A DNA stretch of 64,000 nucleotides, taken from contig NZ_BDBC01000039.1 of assembly GCF_001612785.1 (NCBI RefSeq), positions 25,113-89,112 on the forward strand, given 5' to 3'. Both the position numbers and the translations under genes were made by a program. Below the pieces are notes generated by a model. The model saw only the letters and a program-made list of their open reading frames with translations. It was not told the DNA's origin and searched no databases. Shown piece by piece: positions 52,791 through 60,937 of this stretch. This stretch comes from Nocardia beijingensis NBRC 16342 (lineage in GTDB: Bacteria; Actinomycetota; Actinomycetes; Mycobacteriales; Mycobacteriaceae). Each line of letters begins with the position of its first letter. Within the stretch, counting starts at the first letter, position 1.

Positions 52791-54268
52791 CAGCGGCCTC
52801 CCGTGACCGGTTGCTGGAATGTGTGCATGAGCAGCTCGCGCACCGCCGCGGCCTTGACCTTGCCGGTGGCGCCGCGGGGCAGTTCCCGCACCGTGACGAG
52901 CACCTCGGGCACCTTGTAGTCGGCGAGGCGTTCGCGCAGGAACCCACGCAGCTTCGCCGCGTCGAGCGGCGCGCGGGTCTGCACGGCGGCGCCGACGCAG
53001 TCGCGGCCGGTGGGCGTCGTCAGGGCCAGCACCCGGCAATCGGTGACGTCGGGGTGCGCGGCGATGGCGTCGCTGACCGATTCGACGGTGAATTTGCGTC
53101 CGCCGATGTTCAGCACCGGCTGGGCCCGGCCGCCGAGGAACAGCTCGCCGCCGGTCACGGAGCCCGTGTCGGAGGTGACGTAGCTGCCGTCGGCGGCGAT
53201 CGCGCGCTCGAATTCTCCCGGATAGTTCAGGTACCGGGTGCCCATCGACGCCGTGCGCACGTGCAGCACCTCGACACCGTCGGCGCCGGGCCTGGATTCG
53301 ACGCTCACCCCGGGCAGGAGCATGCCGTTGCCCTCCGGCCGGGTGCCGTCGGCGAAGGTGACGGGCCCGGTCTCGGCGATGCCGTAGTAATCCGAGATCG
53401 GCCCCGACAGCGCCGCCACGTGCGCCGCGACCGACGCCGACAGCGGCGCCGCCGACGACAACCGCAATCGGATGCCGCGCAACGCTTCCCGGGTTTCTTC
53501 CGGCAGCGCCGCGGCGGTGTAGTCGGTGAACCGTTCGTAGGCGGCGGGGAACGCCACCAGGATGCTCGGGCGCAGCGCCGTGACGTGGCGCATGATCGCG
53601 CCGCCGCTCGGCATCCCGCCCGGCAGGGCCAGGCTCGCGCCGGTGAGCAGGCTCGGCATCAGTGTGGTGTTGAACGCGAGGCCGTTGTAGCAGCCCGCGA
53701 AGCACAGGCTCAGATCGTCGCGGGTCAGCCGCGCCGCGCCCGCCCACGTCCCCGCCGCGTCGAGCACGGCGCGGGCGGAGAACTCGATGCAAGCGGGAGC
53801 GCGGGTCGAACCGGAGGTCAGCCGCCCCAGCTCGGTGTCGGCGGCCAGGGCGGGACGCGCACCGGTGCAACCGGTCGCCTCCGCCACCGAGCGATCGTCG
53901 AGTGCGACCACCCCGGCGGAGTCGTCGCCGGTCGGCGCGTGGACGACGGCATCGATGCCGCAACCGCGCACCAGCGTGTCGATCTCGGCCCGCCCCAGGC
54001 TCGGGTCCGCCAGGATCGGCAGGTCCGCCCGCGACCACACGGCCAGCAGGGTGGCGATGTAGTCCGGATGATTGGCCAGGGCAAGCAGGATCCGGCTGCC
54101 GCCGCGCGGCGCGACCGCGTCCAGGAGATCGGCTCGGCGCTCGGCGTCCGCGCGCAGTCCGGCGAACGTGCGCGTCTCCCGCAGGGTGAGCACCCTGGCG
54201 TCGGGTGCGGCGTCCATCGCGGCGACCAGGGCCTCGTAGATCCGGGTCGGGCGCGCGTCCGCGCTCAT
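52790..54268 (-). CDS. AMP-dependent ligase (adenylation domain protein) for carrier loading
   Basis: 492 residues, full-length ANL fold. 'LGRLTSGSTRAPACIEFS' replaces the canonical TSGSTGxPKG (Arg for Gly, no Lys); 'ISDYYGIAETGPV' is the A5 motif; 'YVTSDTGSV' the A7 Asp; 'LNIGGRKFTVESVSDAIAAH' the hinge A8; 'LPRGATGKVKAAAV' the A10 Lys. It should adenylate a carboxylic or amino acid and pass it to the carrier protein encoded next. No NRPS signature can be read reliably. ATGA overlap with the SRPBCC gene. Confidence 0.88.
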   Translation of the reverse strand: MSADARPTRIYEALVAAMDAAPDARVLTLRETRTFAGLRADAERRADLLDAVAPRGGSRILLALANHPDYIATLLAVWSRADLPILADPSLGRAEIDTLVRGCGIDAVVHAPTGDDSAGVVALDDRSVAEATGCTGARPALAADTELGRLTSGSTRAPACIEFSARAVLDAAGTWAGAARLTRDDLSLCFAGCYNGLAFNTTLMPSLLTGASLALPGGMPSGGAIMRHVTALRPSILVAFPAAYERFTDYTAAALPEETREALRGIRLRLSSAAPLSASVAAHVAALSGPISDYYGIAETGPVTFADGTRPEGNGMLLPGVSVESRPGADGVEVLHVRTASMGTRYLNYPGEFERAIAADGSYVTSDTGSVTGGELFLGGRAQPVLNIGGRKFTVESVSDAIAAHPDVTDCRVLALTTPTGRDCVGAAVQTRAPLDAAKLRGFLRERLADYKVPEVLVTVRELPRGATGKVKAAAVRELLMHTFQQPVTGGR

Positions 54269-54723
54269 GCCGGTCCGCCGAATTCGATGTCCGGCCCGAA
54301 CAAGCCCCGCAGGATCTCGGTGGTGTTGGTGCGCAACGCCCGTTCGGCCAATGGATCGAGCATGTCGGCCAGTGACGGGATGCCGAGGTCGACGACGGCG
54401 TCGAACCGCACCGTCACCGCGTCGTCCTGCGGCGTCACTCGCCACGCGCCGTCGAAACGCGCGAGATCACCGGTGATCTGCTCGAACGACAAGGTGCGGG
54501 CGACGTCGTCGACCACGTCGCGCTCGGTCCACTGCAGCAGCCCGTTGCGGAACCACACCGACCAGCTGCTGACCTGGGCGCCGTGCGGGTCGACGTCGAG
54601 GGTGATGTCGCGGACGACGTCGGCGTGCTGGGCATAGGAAGGGAAGTCACGCAGGCGCGCGAACACCACGTCGGGATCGATGTCGCGCACGGTCGCCCGC
54701 ACGGCCACGGAACGCTCGGCCAT
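54265..54723 (-). CDS. SRPBCC polyketide-cyclase/aromatase-like protein
   Basis: 152 residues. 'DIDPDVVFARLRDFPSYAQH' and 'VSSWSVWFRNGLLQWTERDV' are typical of the START-like Polyketide_cyc subgroup, which folds reactive chains or binds hydrophobic intermediates. A cyclase or dehydratase step, or a chaperone for the carrier-bound intermediate, is plausible. It is coupled to both neighbours by 1- and 4-base overlaps. Confidence 0.8.
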   Translation of the reverse strand: MAERSVAVRATVRDIDPDVVFARLRDFPSYAQHADVVRDITLDVDPHGAQVSSWSVWFRNGLLQWTERDVVDDVARTLSFEQITGDLARFDGAWRVTPQDDAVTVRFDAVVDLGIPSLADMLDPLAERALRTNTTEILRGLFGPDIEFGGPA

Positions 54724-55766
54724 CAGACCATCACCTCGCTGCGCTCGGGCGCGGTCTCGGCCAGGTTCTCGCGGGCGATCACGGTGCGGTAGGTGGTCCG
54801 CATGACCTCTTCGGCTTCGGCCACCGAATAGGCCTGCGGCGCACCGGGAAGCGCGCCCAGCGAGGTCGGCATCGGCTCGGGCTGGAACAGCGCGGCCAGA
54901 GTGGTCATCAAATTCGCCATTTTCGTCTTCTCGGAGGGTCGCAGATCGTCGAAGAAGGCCGGTTTGAGCAGACGCTGGAAGATCTCGGGATCGACGCGGC
55001 GTGGACTGCGGTGCGGCAGGCCGTACTCCGCGGCGGTCTCGTCGAAGATCTCCAGCAGGCGCTGCGCGGTGATCGCGGCGGGGCCGATGGTCGCCCACGC
55101 GAGTTCCGGCGCGGTCCGCGCCTCGACCACGGCCGCGATCACTCCGGCCACCACGTCGCACGGCACCAGGTCGTAGCGCGCTTGCGCCGTGCACAGGAAC
55201 AGCGGCACCGAGCCACGCAGCATCGCACGCGAGATACTGTGCACGCCTTGATATTCGGTGATCGCGCCGGTTTTCGAATGTCCGCCGATCGCGGAGGGGC
55301 GCACGATGGTGTACGGCAGGCCGCTGTCGCGCACCGCCGCCTCCCCGGCCCGTTTGGCCACGAGATACTCGCCGGGACGCAACGTGGCGTGACCGCCGGT
55401 GATGTCCTCCGGCAGATCCAGATCGACGAACGCGGTGCTCACGTGCACCACCCGCGCCGAGGCGCGCGCGGCCAGATCCAGCACCCGCTGGGTGCCGACG
55501 ACGTTCACCGCGTGGAGTTTCTCGGGTCCGGCGGCGAAGTCGACGTTCGCCGCGCAGTGCACGACGAGATCGAGTCCGTCCAGCACCATGTCGGTGCCGC
55601 GGGCGTCGAGCCCGAGACCGGGTGCGGTGAGGTCGCCGCGCACCACGGCGTCGGCGCCCGCGACGGGGCGGCTGTGGGTGAGCGCCACGACTTCGTGCCG
55701 GGCGCCGAGCATCCGCAGCAGCGGCACTCCGACGACACCGGCGCCGCCGGTGACGAAGATCTTCAC
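54723..55766 (-). CDS. Extended SDR / NAD-dependent epimerase-dehydratase family protein
   Basis: 347 residues. 'IFVTGGAGVVGVPLLRMLGA' (residues 3-22), 'LVVHCAANVDFAAGPEKLHA' and 'NVVGTQRVLDLAAR', then 'VSTAFVDLDL' and the active-site 'EYLVAKRAGE' (YxxxK). This organisation matches the thioester-reductase/fatty-acyl-reductase type of extended SDRs, so it could reduce a carrier- or CoA-bound thioester, or act on a free intermediate. The stop overlaps the SRPBCC start by one base. Confidence 0.83.
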   Translation of the reverse strand: MKIFVTGGAGVVGVPLLRMLGARHEVVALTHSRPVAGADAVVRGDLTAPGLGLDARGTDMVLDGLDLVVHCAANVDFAAGPEKLHAVNVVGTQRVLDLAARASARVVHVSTAFVDLDLPEDITGGHATLRPGEYLVAKRAGEAAVRDSGLPYTIVRPSAIGGHSKTGAITEYQGVHSISRAMLRGSVPLFLCTAQARYDLVPCDVVAGVIAAVVEARTAPELAWATIGPAAITAQRLLEIFDETAAEYGLPHRSPRRVDPEIFQRLLKPAFFDDLRPSEKTKMANLMTTLAALFQPEPMPTSLGALPGAPQAYSVAEAEEVMRTTYRTVIARENLAETAPERSEVMV

Positions 55767-55785
55767 TACTTCTCCTCGCAGAAGG

Positions 55786-57024
55786 TCAGATCGCGTGGGC
55801 CGCGAGGCGCACGCATGCTTTCTCGAAGGCCTCGAGCAGCCATGCCTCGTCGAGTGGCTGCAGCGTGGCCGGTGGGGTCAGACGCAGCACCGGTCCCGCG
55901 TTGAGCGAGTGGTTGACGATCACCCGCGCGTCGAGCATCTCCAGCAGGAACTCGCCCGCCAGCCCGGCGTCGGCGAATTCCAGGCCGAAAAGCGTTCCGG
56001 CGCCGCGAATGTCGATCAGCTGACGCGGGCAGGTGCGGTCACGGATCTCGGTGAGGCCTGTACGCAGCCGGTCTCCGATCCGCGCGGAGGCCGCGACCAG
56101 GTCCTCTTCCCGCAGCACCGCCAGCGTCGCCGCCGCGGCGGCCATGCCGAGCGGGGCCGCGGAGAAGGTGGAGGTGTGCAGGCACAAGTCGGCGTCGAAG
56201 GCCGCGTAGGCCGCTTCGGTGGCGATCGCGGCCGACACCGGCAGCACGCCGCCGCCGAGACTCTTGCCGACGAGCAGCACATCGGGGGTGATCTGCTCGA
56301 TCTCGCCACGCCACCAGGTACCGGTCCGGCCGAGCCCGGTCATGATCTCGTCGAGCACCAGCATCGCGCCGCGTTCGCGGCACAGCCGCTGCACCCGCGC
56401 CAGGTATCCGGTGGGCGGCACGATCACCCCGCCTTCGCCCTGGATCGGCTCGAGCACCACACACGCGTCCGAACCGTCGGGGCCCAGCGCCTCGTCCAGC
56501 GCGGCCGCGTCGCCGTAGGGCACTCGCGCCGCACCGTGCAGCAGACCGCGGAACGGCGCCTGGTAGGTGTCGTTGGCGGTCAGCGACAGCGAACCGATGG
56601 TCTTGCCGTGGTAGCCGCCCGCCGCGCCGATCAACCGCGTGCGTCCCTGGATCGCGGCCATCTTCAGCGCCGCCTCGGTGGCCTCGGTGCCCGCGCCGGC
56701 GAAGTACACCTTGGTCAGCCCGGCCGGGGCGACCTCGGCCAGCGCCGCCGCCGCGCCCGCCGCCGCGGCTTCGAGCAAGCCGCGGGTGCCGACCGGATGG
56801 CGACCGAGTTGTTCGGTCACCGCGTCCACCACCCGCGGGTGCCTGGCGCCGAGCAGGAAGACGCCGTAGCCGCCGCAATTGAGGAATTCGCGGCCGTCGG
56901 TGGTCCACAGCCGCGCCCCTTCGGAGCGATGCTCCACCAGTCCGCCGAGCAGGCTGCCCAGTTGCGCGCGCGCCCTGCCCAGATGCTTCCGAGTTTGTTC
57001 CAGAACCACGAATTCCGTTGTCAT
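55786..57024 (-). CDS. Class III PLP-dependent aminotransferase
   Basis: 412 residues. 'NCGGYGVFLLGARHPRVVDA', 'FAGAGTEATEAALKMA', 'GGYHGKTIGSLSL', 'VVLEPIQGEGGV', 'LVLDEIMTGLGRTG' and the Schiff-base Lys in 'DVLLVGKSLGGG' are the family marks. It is closest in pattern to ornithine/acetylornithine-type omega-aminotransferases. It would supply or install an amino group. First gene of the cluster: GGAAAG lies 6 bases before ATG 57024 and a promoter at 57082-57111. Confidence 0.9.
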   Translation of the reverse strand: MTTEFVVLEQTRKHLGRARAQLGSLLGGLVEHRSEGARLWTTDGREFLNCGGYGVFLLGARHPRVVDAVTEQLGRHPVGTRGLLEAAAAGAAAALAEVAPAGLTKVYFAGAGTEATEAALKMAAIQGRTRLIGAAGGYHGKTIGSLSLTANDTYQAPFRGLLHGAARVPYGDAAALDEALGPDGSDACVVLEPIQGEGGVIVPPTGYLARVQRLCRERGAMLVLDEIMTGLGRTGTWWRGEIEQITPDVLLVGKSLGGGVLPVSAAIATEAAYAAFDADLCLHTSTFSAAPLGMAAAAATLAVLREEDLVAASARIGDRLRTGLTEIRDRTCPRQLIDIRGAGTLFGLEFADAGLAGEFLLEMLDARVIVNHSLNAGPVLRLTPPATLQPLDEAWLLEAFEKACVRLAAHAI

Positions 57025-57443
57025 ACAAGACTTTCCGGGTCATGATGAGGGCGCCCCGCACACCCCCTGAGGACATGAGAGACACTAAGATTCAGCCTCT
57101 CAGAACGTCAACTCGAACCAGCCGCCCGACGCACTGAACGATTGACCATCAAGGCCGGGAGCTGCCCCGTTGTGACCGGCTGTGGCATGGCCCACAACCG
57201 CAGGTCACAGCAACTTCGGCGGCGCGGAGCAGCCGAACCGGCGCCGCACCGCGATCAGCCGCCCTTATGCGTTACCGGACGTATCCCAAATTCGACGAGC
57301 CGCAGTACTGGCGGACCACGAAATCCGCGCGTCGATTCGCGCGCGGCGCACGAGCTGTGAAGAATGCTCGCAATCACGAAATTAATTGTCCGCCTGGGGA
57401 TAACGCGCCATATGGAGCGGACGCGACGACTGGAGAAATAGCG
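57025..57443. other. 419-bp gap with promoter and a nested inverted repeat (57171-57209)
   Basis: Apart from the cluster promoter, the gap holds a nested palindrome: TGTGACC (57171-57177) pairs with GGTCACA (57203-57209), and inside TGTGG (57181-57185) pairs with CCACA (57192-57196). It resembles either an operator or an RNA hairpin. No convincing gene occurs here. Confidence 0.5.
57082..57111 (-). promoter_or_regulatory. Probable sigma70-type promoter of the 12-gene cluster
   Basis: On the minus strand TTGACG (57111-57106) and TAGTGT (57087-57082) are 18 bases apart, giving a leader of about 50 bases to the aminotransferase ATG. The spacer holds CTGAGAGG, and GAGAG-type short inverted sequence flanks the -10, perhaps an operator. 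Confidence 0.5.
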
Positions 57444-57620
57444 GTGGTACTGCTGTGGGTGGTGATCGTTGCGATCGTCGTGGTTCTGCTCGGCGGTGCG
57501 GCCGCGGCGATGGTGTGGGATCCGAATTCCCGCCGGAAAACCAGGGCGGCCGAGCGGGTCGTCCCGCCGCCGCTGACGGCCGTGCCATCGGCGTATGACG
57601 GTTGGCCGCGCCGGTCTTGA
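57444..57620 (+). CDS. Short single-pass membrane protein
   Basis: 58 residues from GTG 57444, with GGAG 8 bases upstream. Residues 2-24 form one membrane helix ('VLLWVVIVAIVVVLLGGAAA'), followed by a charged, proline-rich tail ('DPNSRRKTRAAERVVPPPLT'). This is a common architecture of small actinomycete membrane proteins without known function. The longer open frame upstream lacks a plausible start or bias. Confidence 0.55.
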   Translation: MVLLWVVIVAIVVVLLGGAAAAMVWDPNSRRKTRAAERVVPPPLTAVPSAYDGWPRRS

Positions 57621-57834
57621 CACTTCGCTCGGACACGAGCCGTTCCGTCTGTCCACCGAGCCGCCCTGCGGCAGGCCCGCAGTGTTGCCAAACGGTTGCC
57701 GACCGTTGAGCATTTCGGCATCCCCGGCGCGTGCCCACCGGGTACGGTGCGGAGGAAGAGCGCTGCGCCGAGCCTTGGCAGGCGTCCGCGTGCGGCACTG
57801 GCACCGATGATCCCGAGACGACGGAGGTGCGGCG

Positions 57835-58809
57835 GTGACAGGCACGGAAACAACGCAGTGGCCGGCGTTGCTCGTCGATGACTGGACTCCCACGCGGGAG
57901 ACGCTGCACATGTGGACGCAGATCGTCGGCAAGATCAGGCTGGCGCACGCTCCGCTGGTCAACCACTGGTGGCAGGTCACCTTCTATGTCAGCCCGAGGG
58001 GCCTGACCACCTCCGCCATCGCGCACCCGGCGGGATGCTTCGACGCCGAGTTCGACTTTCTCGATCACCGGCTGCACATCCGGTCCAGCGACGGCCGGAC
58101 CCGGCAGGTCGCGCTGGAACCCAAGCCGGTGGCCGACTTCTACGGCGAAGCCCTGGCCGCATTCGGTGAACTGGGGATTCCGGTGCGAATTCAGGCCAGC
58201 CCCAACGAGGTCGAGCCCGCCATCCCGTTCGCCGACGACTACGAGCATCGTTCCTACGACGCCGCGGCCGCGACCTTGTTCTGGCGGCAGCTGCTCGCCG
58301 CCGACCGGGTCATGCACCAGTTCCGCGCGCGCTTCATCGGGAAAGTGAGTCCGGTGCACTTCTTCTGGGGTGCGATGGATTTGGCGTGCACCCGATTTTC
58401 CGGGCGGACGGCTCCGCGGCACCGGGGTGGCGCGCCCAACTGCGGCGACTGGGTCATGGTCGAGGGCTATTCGCACGAACTGAGCAGCTGCGGCTTCTGG
58501 CCCGGCGGCGGGGCCGAGGGCGCCTTCTACGCCTACGCGTACCCGGAACCAGACGGATTCGCCGAGCACCGAGTCGGCCCGGAAGAAGCCTTCTACAGCC
58601 GGGACAACGGCCAGTTCCTGCTGCCGTACGAGGCGGTTCGCACCGCGGCGTCGCCGGAGCGCGCGCTGCTGGAATTCCTCGAGACCACCTACACGGCCGC
58701 GGCAGACCTCGGCCACTGGGACCGCGCCGCGTTGGAGGCCGACCCGGAGCGATGGAAACACAAGCGCCGAGCGCACGAGACGGACATGCCACGGCCGCCG
58801 GGCGAGTGA
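57835..58809 (+). CDS. DUF5996-family protein
   Basis: 324 residues. The Trp-rich start ('LHMWTQIVGKIRLAHAPLVN', 'HWWQVTFYVSPRGLTTSAI'), 'FHxRF'-like 'MHQFRARFIGKVSPVHFFWG' and 'YSHELSSCGFWPGGG' match DUF5996, a conserved family of unknown function. Many His/Trp/Cys residues suggest a binding pocket. No signal peptide or membrane segment. GTG 57835 follows GGAGG at 7 bases. It seems monocistronic. Confidence 0.8.
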   Translation: MTGTETTQWPALLVDDWTPTRETLHMWTQIVGKIRLAHAPLVNHWWQVTFYVSPRGLTTSAIAHPAGCFDAEFDFLDHRLHIRSSDGRTRQVALEPKPVADFYGEALAAFGELGIPVRIQASPNEVEPAIPFADDYEHRSYDAAAATLFWRQLLAADRVMHQFRARFIGKVSPVHFFWGAMDLACTRFSGRTAPRHRGGAPNCGDWVMVEGYSHELSSCGFWPGGGAEGAFYAYAYPEPDGFAEHRVGPEEAFYSRDNGQFLLPYEAVRTAASPERALLEFLETTYTAAADLGHWDRAALEADPERWKHKRRAHETDMPRPPGE

Positions 58810-58898
58810 TCCGGTTTCGTCTCCCGCTCGGCGCCCCAGCGGGGGCTCGAGGTCCGGCTCGACAGTCCGTGCGCCTCCGAGAGAAAGCCAGAGTCGAG

Positions 58899-58929
58899 TT
58901 ACCTGTTCAACGGCACGTTGTTCAGGTAA
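58899..58929. promoter_or_regulatory. 31-bp palindrome upstream of the small secreted protein
   Basis: TTACCTG-TT-CAACG-GCA-CGTTG-TT-CAGGTAA: 12 of 14 symmetric pairs match. It lies about 150 bp before the secreted-protein gene and 90 bp after the DUF5996 stop. CGGCACGTT in its centre (58911-58919) is repeated at 59061-59069, close to the start codon. Operator or hairpin are both possible. Confidence 0.55.
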
Positions 58930-59079
58930 GGCGCGTCAGATGGTCGGAGGCACCACTTCGACCCCGTTTGACCTGCGTGGATGGCGTCTCCGGGCCCTGA
59001 ACTTCCCAGCAATGGGAATTCACTGTCGAGCGATCCACCAATCAATGTATCGTTATATGACGGCACGTTAATCGACGGG

Positions 59080-59352
59080 ATGAACATTATGCACAACACG
59101 AGGAAGCGCGTGACAGTGCGTCGAGTGGTGGCCTCGGCGCTGATCGGTGGGGCGGTTGTCGTTGCGGCGGCGGTCGCTTCGCCCGAACCCACGGTGACCA
59201 CCACCGCGGACCGCTACTCGCACAACCCGGCCGACAAGCGCGGTTCCGGCGTGGGCGAGCGCGCCCGCAGCAGCAACCACGGTGGCTACCAAGGACGCAA
59301 CGAGCGCCCGTGCCAGTACACCCCTGAGGGTTACTGCACCGGAGGACGCTAG
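59080..59352 (+). CDS. Small secreted protein of unknown function
   Basis: 90 residues (87 if ATG 59089 is used). Basic N-terminus and hydrophobic core 'VVASALIGGAVVVAAAVASP' (about 20-39) form a signal peptide. The mature part is polar, Gly/Arg/His-rich, with two cysteines near the end ('PCQYTPEGYCTGGR') able to form a disulfide. No family recognised. It ends 27 bases before a strong terminator. Confidence 0.6.
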   Translation: MNIMHNTRKRVTVRRVVASALIGGAVVVAAAVASPEPTVTTTADRYSHNPADKRGSGVGERARSSNHGGYQGRNERPCQYTPEGYCTGGR

Positions 59353-59379
59353 CTGCACGCGGCGTCCGGCACATCGCCA

Positions 59380-59401
59380 GGGCGGCCCGAAAGGGCCGCC
59401 C
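59380..59401. terminator. Strong bidirectional terminator
   Basis: GGGCGGCCC-GAAA-GGGCCGCCC: a perfect 9-bp GC stem with a GNRA-type tetraloop between two convergent genes (stops at 59352 and 59414). It is followed by TT on the plus strand. Confidence 0.8.
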
Positions 59402-59413
59402 TTCCGCGTGCCA

Positions 59414-59965
59414 TCAGTCCTGCGCCGGACCGTAGGCGAGATGGACGACGCCGTTGGCGTAGACCTCGTGCTCTTTCAGCGCGAGTTTGGTCGCGTCGAC
59501 GCCGTCGCTCCACAGGCGCTTGCCCTTGCCCAGCGCGATCGGGTAGACGAACAGGTGCAGATCGTCCACCAGGCCGTCCGCGAGCAGCGCCCGCACCAGC
59601 GTGCCGCTGCCGCTGATGTAGACGACGCCGTCGGTCTCGTCCTTCAGCTTGCGGATGACCTCCGGGTCGTAGGCGCCGATACGGGTGCTGTTGGCCCACT
59701 CCACCTGCGGCTCCCGCGCACCGACGACGTACTTGGGCGTGTCGTTGAAGAACGGCGCGCCGGGGTCGTCCTCGACGGTGCGGGTGGACCAGGCCGGTGC
59801 GAACATCTCGAAGGTGTACCGACCCAGCAAGATCGCCTTCGACGCCGAGGTGATCGCGCCGAGCGTCTCCCCCATCTTCGGGTCGAACCCGAACTCGAAG
59901 GTCCACGACGGGTCCTCGTAGACGCCGTCGAGAGCGATGAACTCGTGAACCGCGATGGTTCCCAT
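59414..59965 (-). CDS. Dihydrofolate-reductase-like (RibD C-terminal) family protein
   Basis: 183 residues. 'ITSASKAILLGRYTFEMFAP' (substrate/NADPH region), 'KYVVGAREPQVEWANSTRIG' and 'DGVVYISGSGTLVRALLADG', 'VDDLHLFVYPIALGKGKRLW' are typical of the YwjB/YyaP-type DHFR-like reductases. These use NADPH on pterin- or other substrates that are rarely known. ATG 59965. A SARP-like heptamer repeat lies 78 bp upstream. Confidence 0.85.
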   Translation of the reverse strand: MGTIAVHEFIALDGVYEDPSWTFEFGFDPKMGETLGAITSASKAILLGRYTFEMFAPAWSTRTVEDDPGAPFFNDTPKYVVGAREPQVEWANSTRIGAYDPEVIRKLKDETDGVVYISGSGTLVRALLADGLVDDLHLFVYPIALGKGKRLWSDGVDATKLALKEHEVYANGVVHLAYGPAQD

Positions 59966-60042
59966 GGGTGTCGTCCTTTCCTCGGATGCGGTCGCCGGAT
60001 GCGGGCGGTTCCGCTGTCGGCAACGACTCTGCCGCTGCCGCC

Positions 60043-60060
60043 TTACGGTTTGTTTACGGT
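60043..60060. promoter_or_regulatory. SARP-type direct heptamer repeat upstream of the DHFR-like gene
   Basis: TTACGGT (60043-60049), spacer TTGT, TTACGGT (60054-60060): two identical heptamers with 11-bp phase, the arrangement bound by SARP activators. A related copy lies at 60938-60955. Confidence 0.6.
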
Positions 60061-60102
60061 CGGTCCACCACCTTCGGGCGGACCCGGTCTCGACGTTGCT
60101 TT

Positions 60103-60690
60103 CTACCGCACGAACGGCGTTCCGGCCCGTGCCTCGCGCAACGCGCACGCCCACCACATGAGCTGGTCGAGCGCGGCGTCGGTGGCCTCGTCGAGTTCGG
60201 CGTCGCGGCGCGGCCAGCCGCCGTCGCTCGCGAAACGCTGCCAGACCTTGGTGATCGTGACGGTGCGGCGGATGAGCACCGCGTTCAGTTCGCCGAAGAC
60301 CGGACGCAACTGGGCGGCGGCGTGACCGCCGTCGGCGTCGCGGCCGTATCCCACGACCGTGACCGGTTTGGCGGCCCACTCCTCGTCGAACCAGTCGACG
60401 GCATGCTTCACCGCGGCCGGAAAGCTCCGGTTGTACTCGGGAATGACCAGGAGGAACGCGTCTGCGGCGGCCAGCCGCGCACCGAGCGCGCCGACCTCGG
60501 GCGGTGGCGGCTCGTCGGGATCGGTCAATTGTCCGGGCAGCGCGACCGCGGCGAGATCGATCCGGTCCACGTCCATGTCGCGGCGGCGGCCGAGCCGTCC
60601 GGCGAACCAGTCCGCCACCGTCGGGCCGAAACGGCCTGCCCGGGTGCTGCCCACGATCAGCGCCACCCGTATCCGGCCGTGGCCGGTCAT
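60103..60690 (-). CDS. NADPH-dependent FMN reductase
   Basis: 195 residues. The flavodoxin-like start 'VALIVGSTRAGRFGPTVADW' (about 9-28), 'DAFLLVIPEYNRSFPAAVKH' and 'AVDWFDEEWAAKPVTVVGYG' match the ChrR/YieF-type flavin or quinone reductases. It supplies reduced FMN or reduces quinones. ATG 60690 overlaps the stop of the 64-aa gene by 4 bases, and the DHFR-like gene follows after 137 bp. Confidence 0.9.
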   Translation of the reverse strand: MTGHGRIRVALIVGSTRAGRFGPTVADWFAGRLGRRRDMDVDRIDLAAVALPGQLTDPDEPPPPEVGALGARLAAADAFLLVIPEYNRSFPAAVKHAVDWFDEEWAAKPVTVVGYGRDADGGHAAAQLRPVFGELNAVLIRRTVTITKVWQRFASDGGWPRRDAELDEATDAALDQLMWWACALREARAGTPFVR

Positions 60691-60881
60691 CGCGTGTGCT
60701 CCGACGCCGGACCGGCGTTCGGCTCCGCGCGACGGCCGGCGGTGAGCGCGTCATCCGCGAGTCGCGACCGGCCGGGCGCTCCGTCCTGCGGCCCGCGCGA
60801 TTCGTTCGCGCGGGCAGGCGTCCGCGCGGTGGAGGCCGCACCGCGGACGTTCCGAAGTGCGGTAGTCGTGACGAGTGACAT
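60687..60881 (-). CDS. Small protein encoded ahead of the FMN reductase
   Basis: 64 residues from ATG 60881, preceded by GGGAG with 6-base spacing. The product is polar, Ala/Arg/Gly-rich, with no membrane segment or motif ('MSLVTTTALRNVRGAASTAR'). The 4-base overlap with the reductase start and the good ribosome site argue that it is translated, perhaps only to couple expression (leader peptide). No known family. Confidence 0.5.
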   Translation of the reverse strand: MSLVTTTALRNVRGAASTARTPARANESRGPQDGAPGRSRLADDALTAGRRAEPNAGPASEHTR

Positions 60882-60937
60882 GTCGGGCTCCCTTCCACGA
60901 GTTCGGTGTACGGCTTTCTCACTGTGGGCCCGCCACC

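Noticed and set aside
57142..57385. Overlapping short plus-strand frames in the gap before the small membrane protein
   Set aside because: No ribosome sites and the frames cross the nested palindrome; composition does not look coding.
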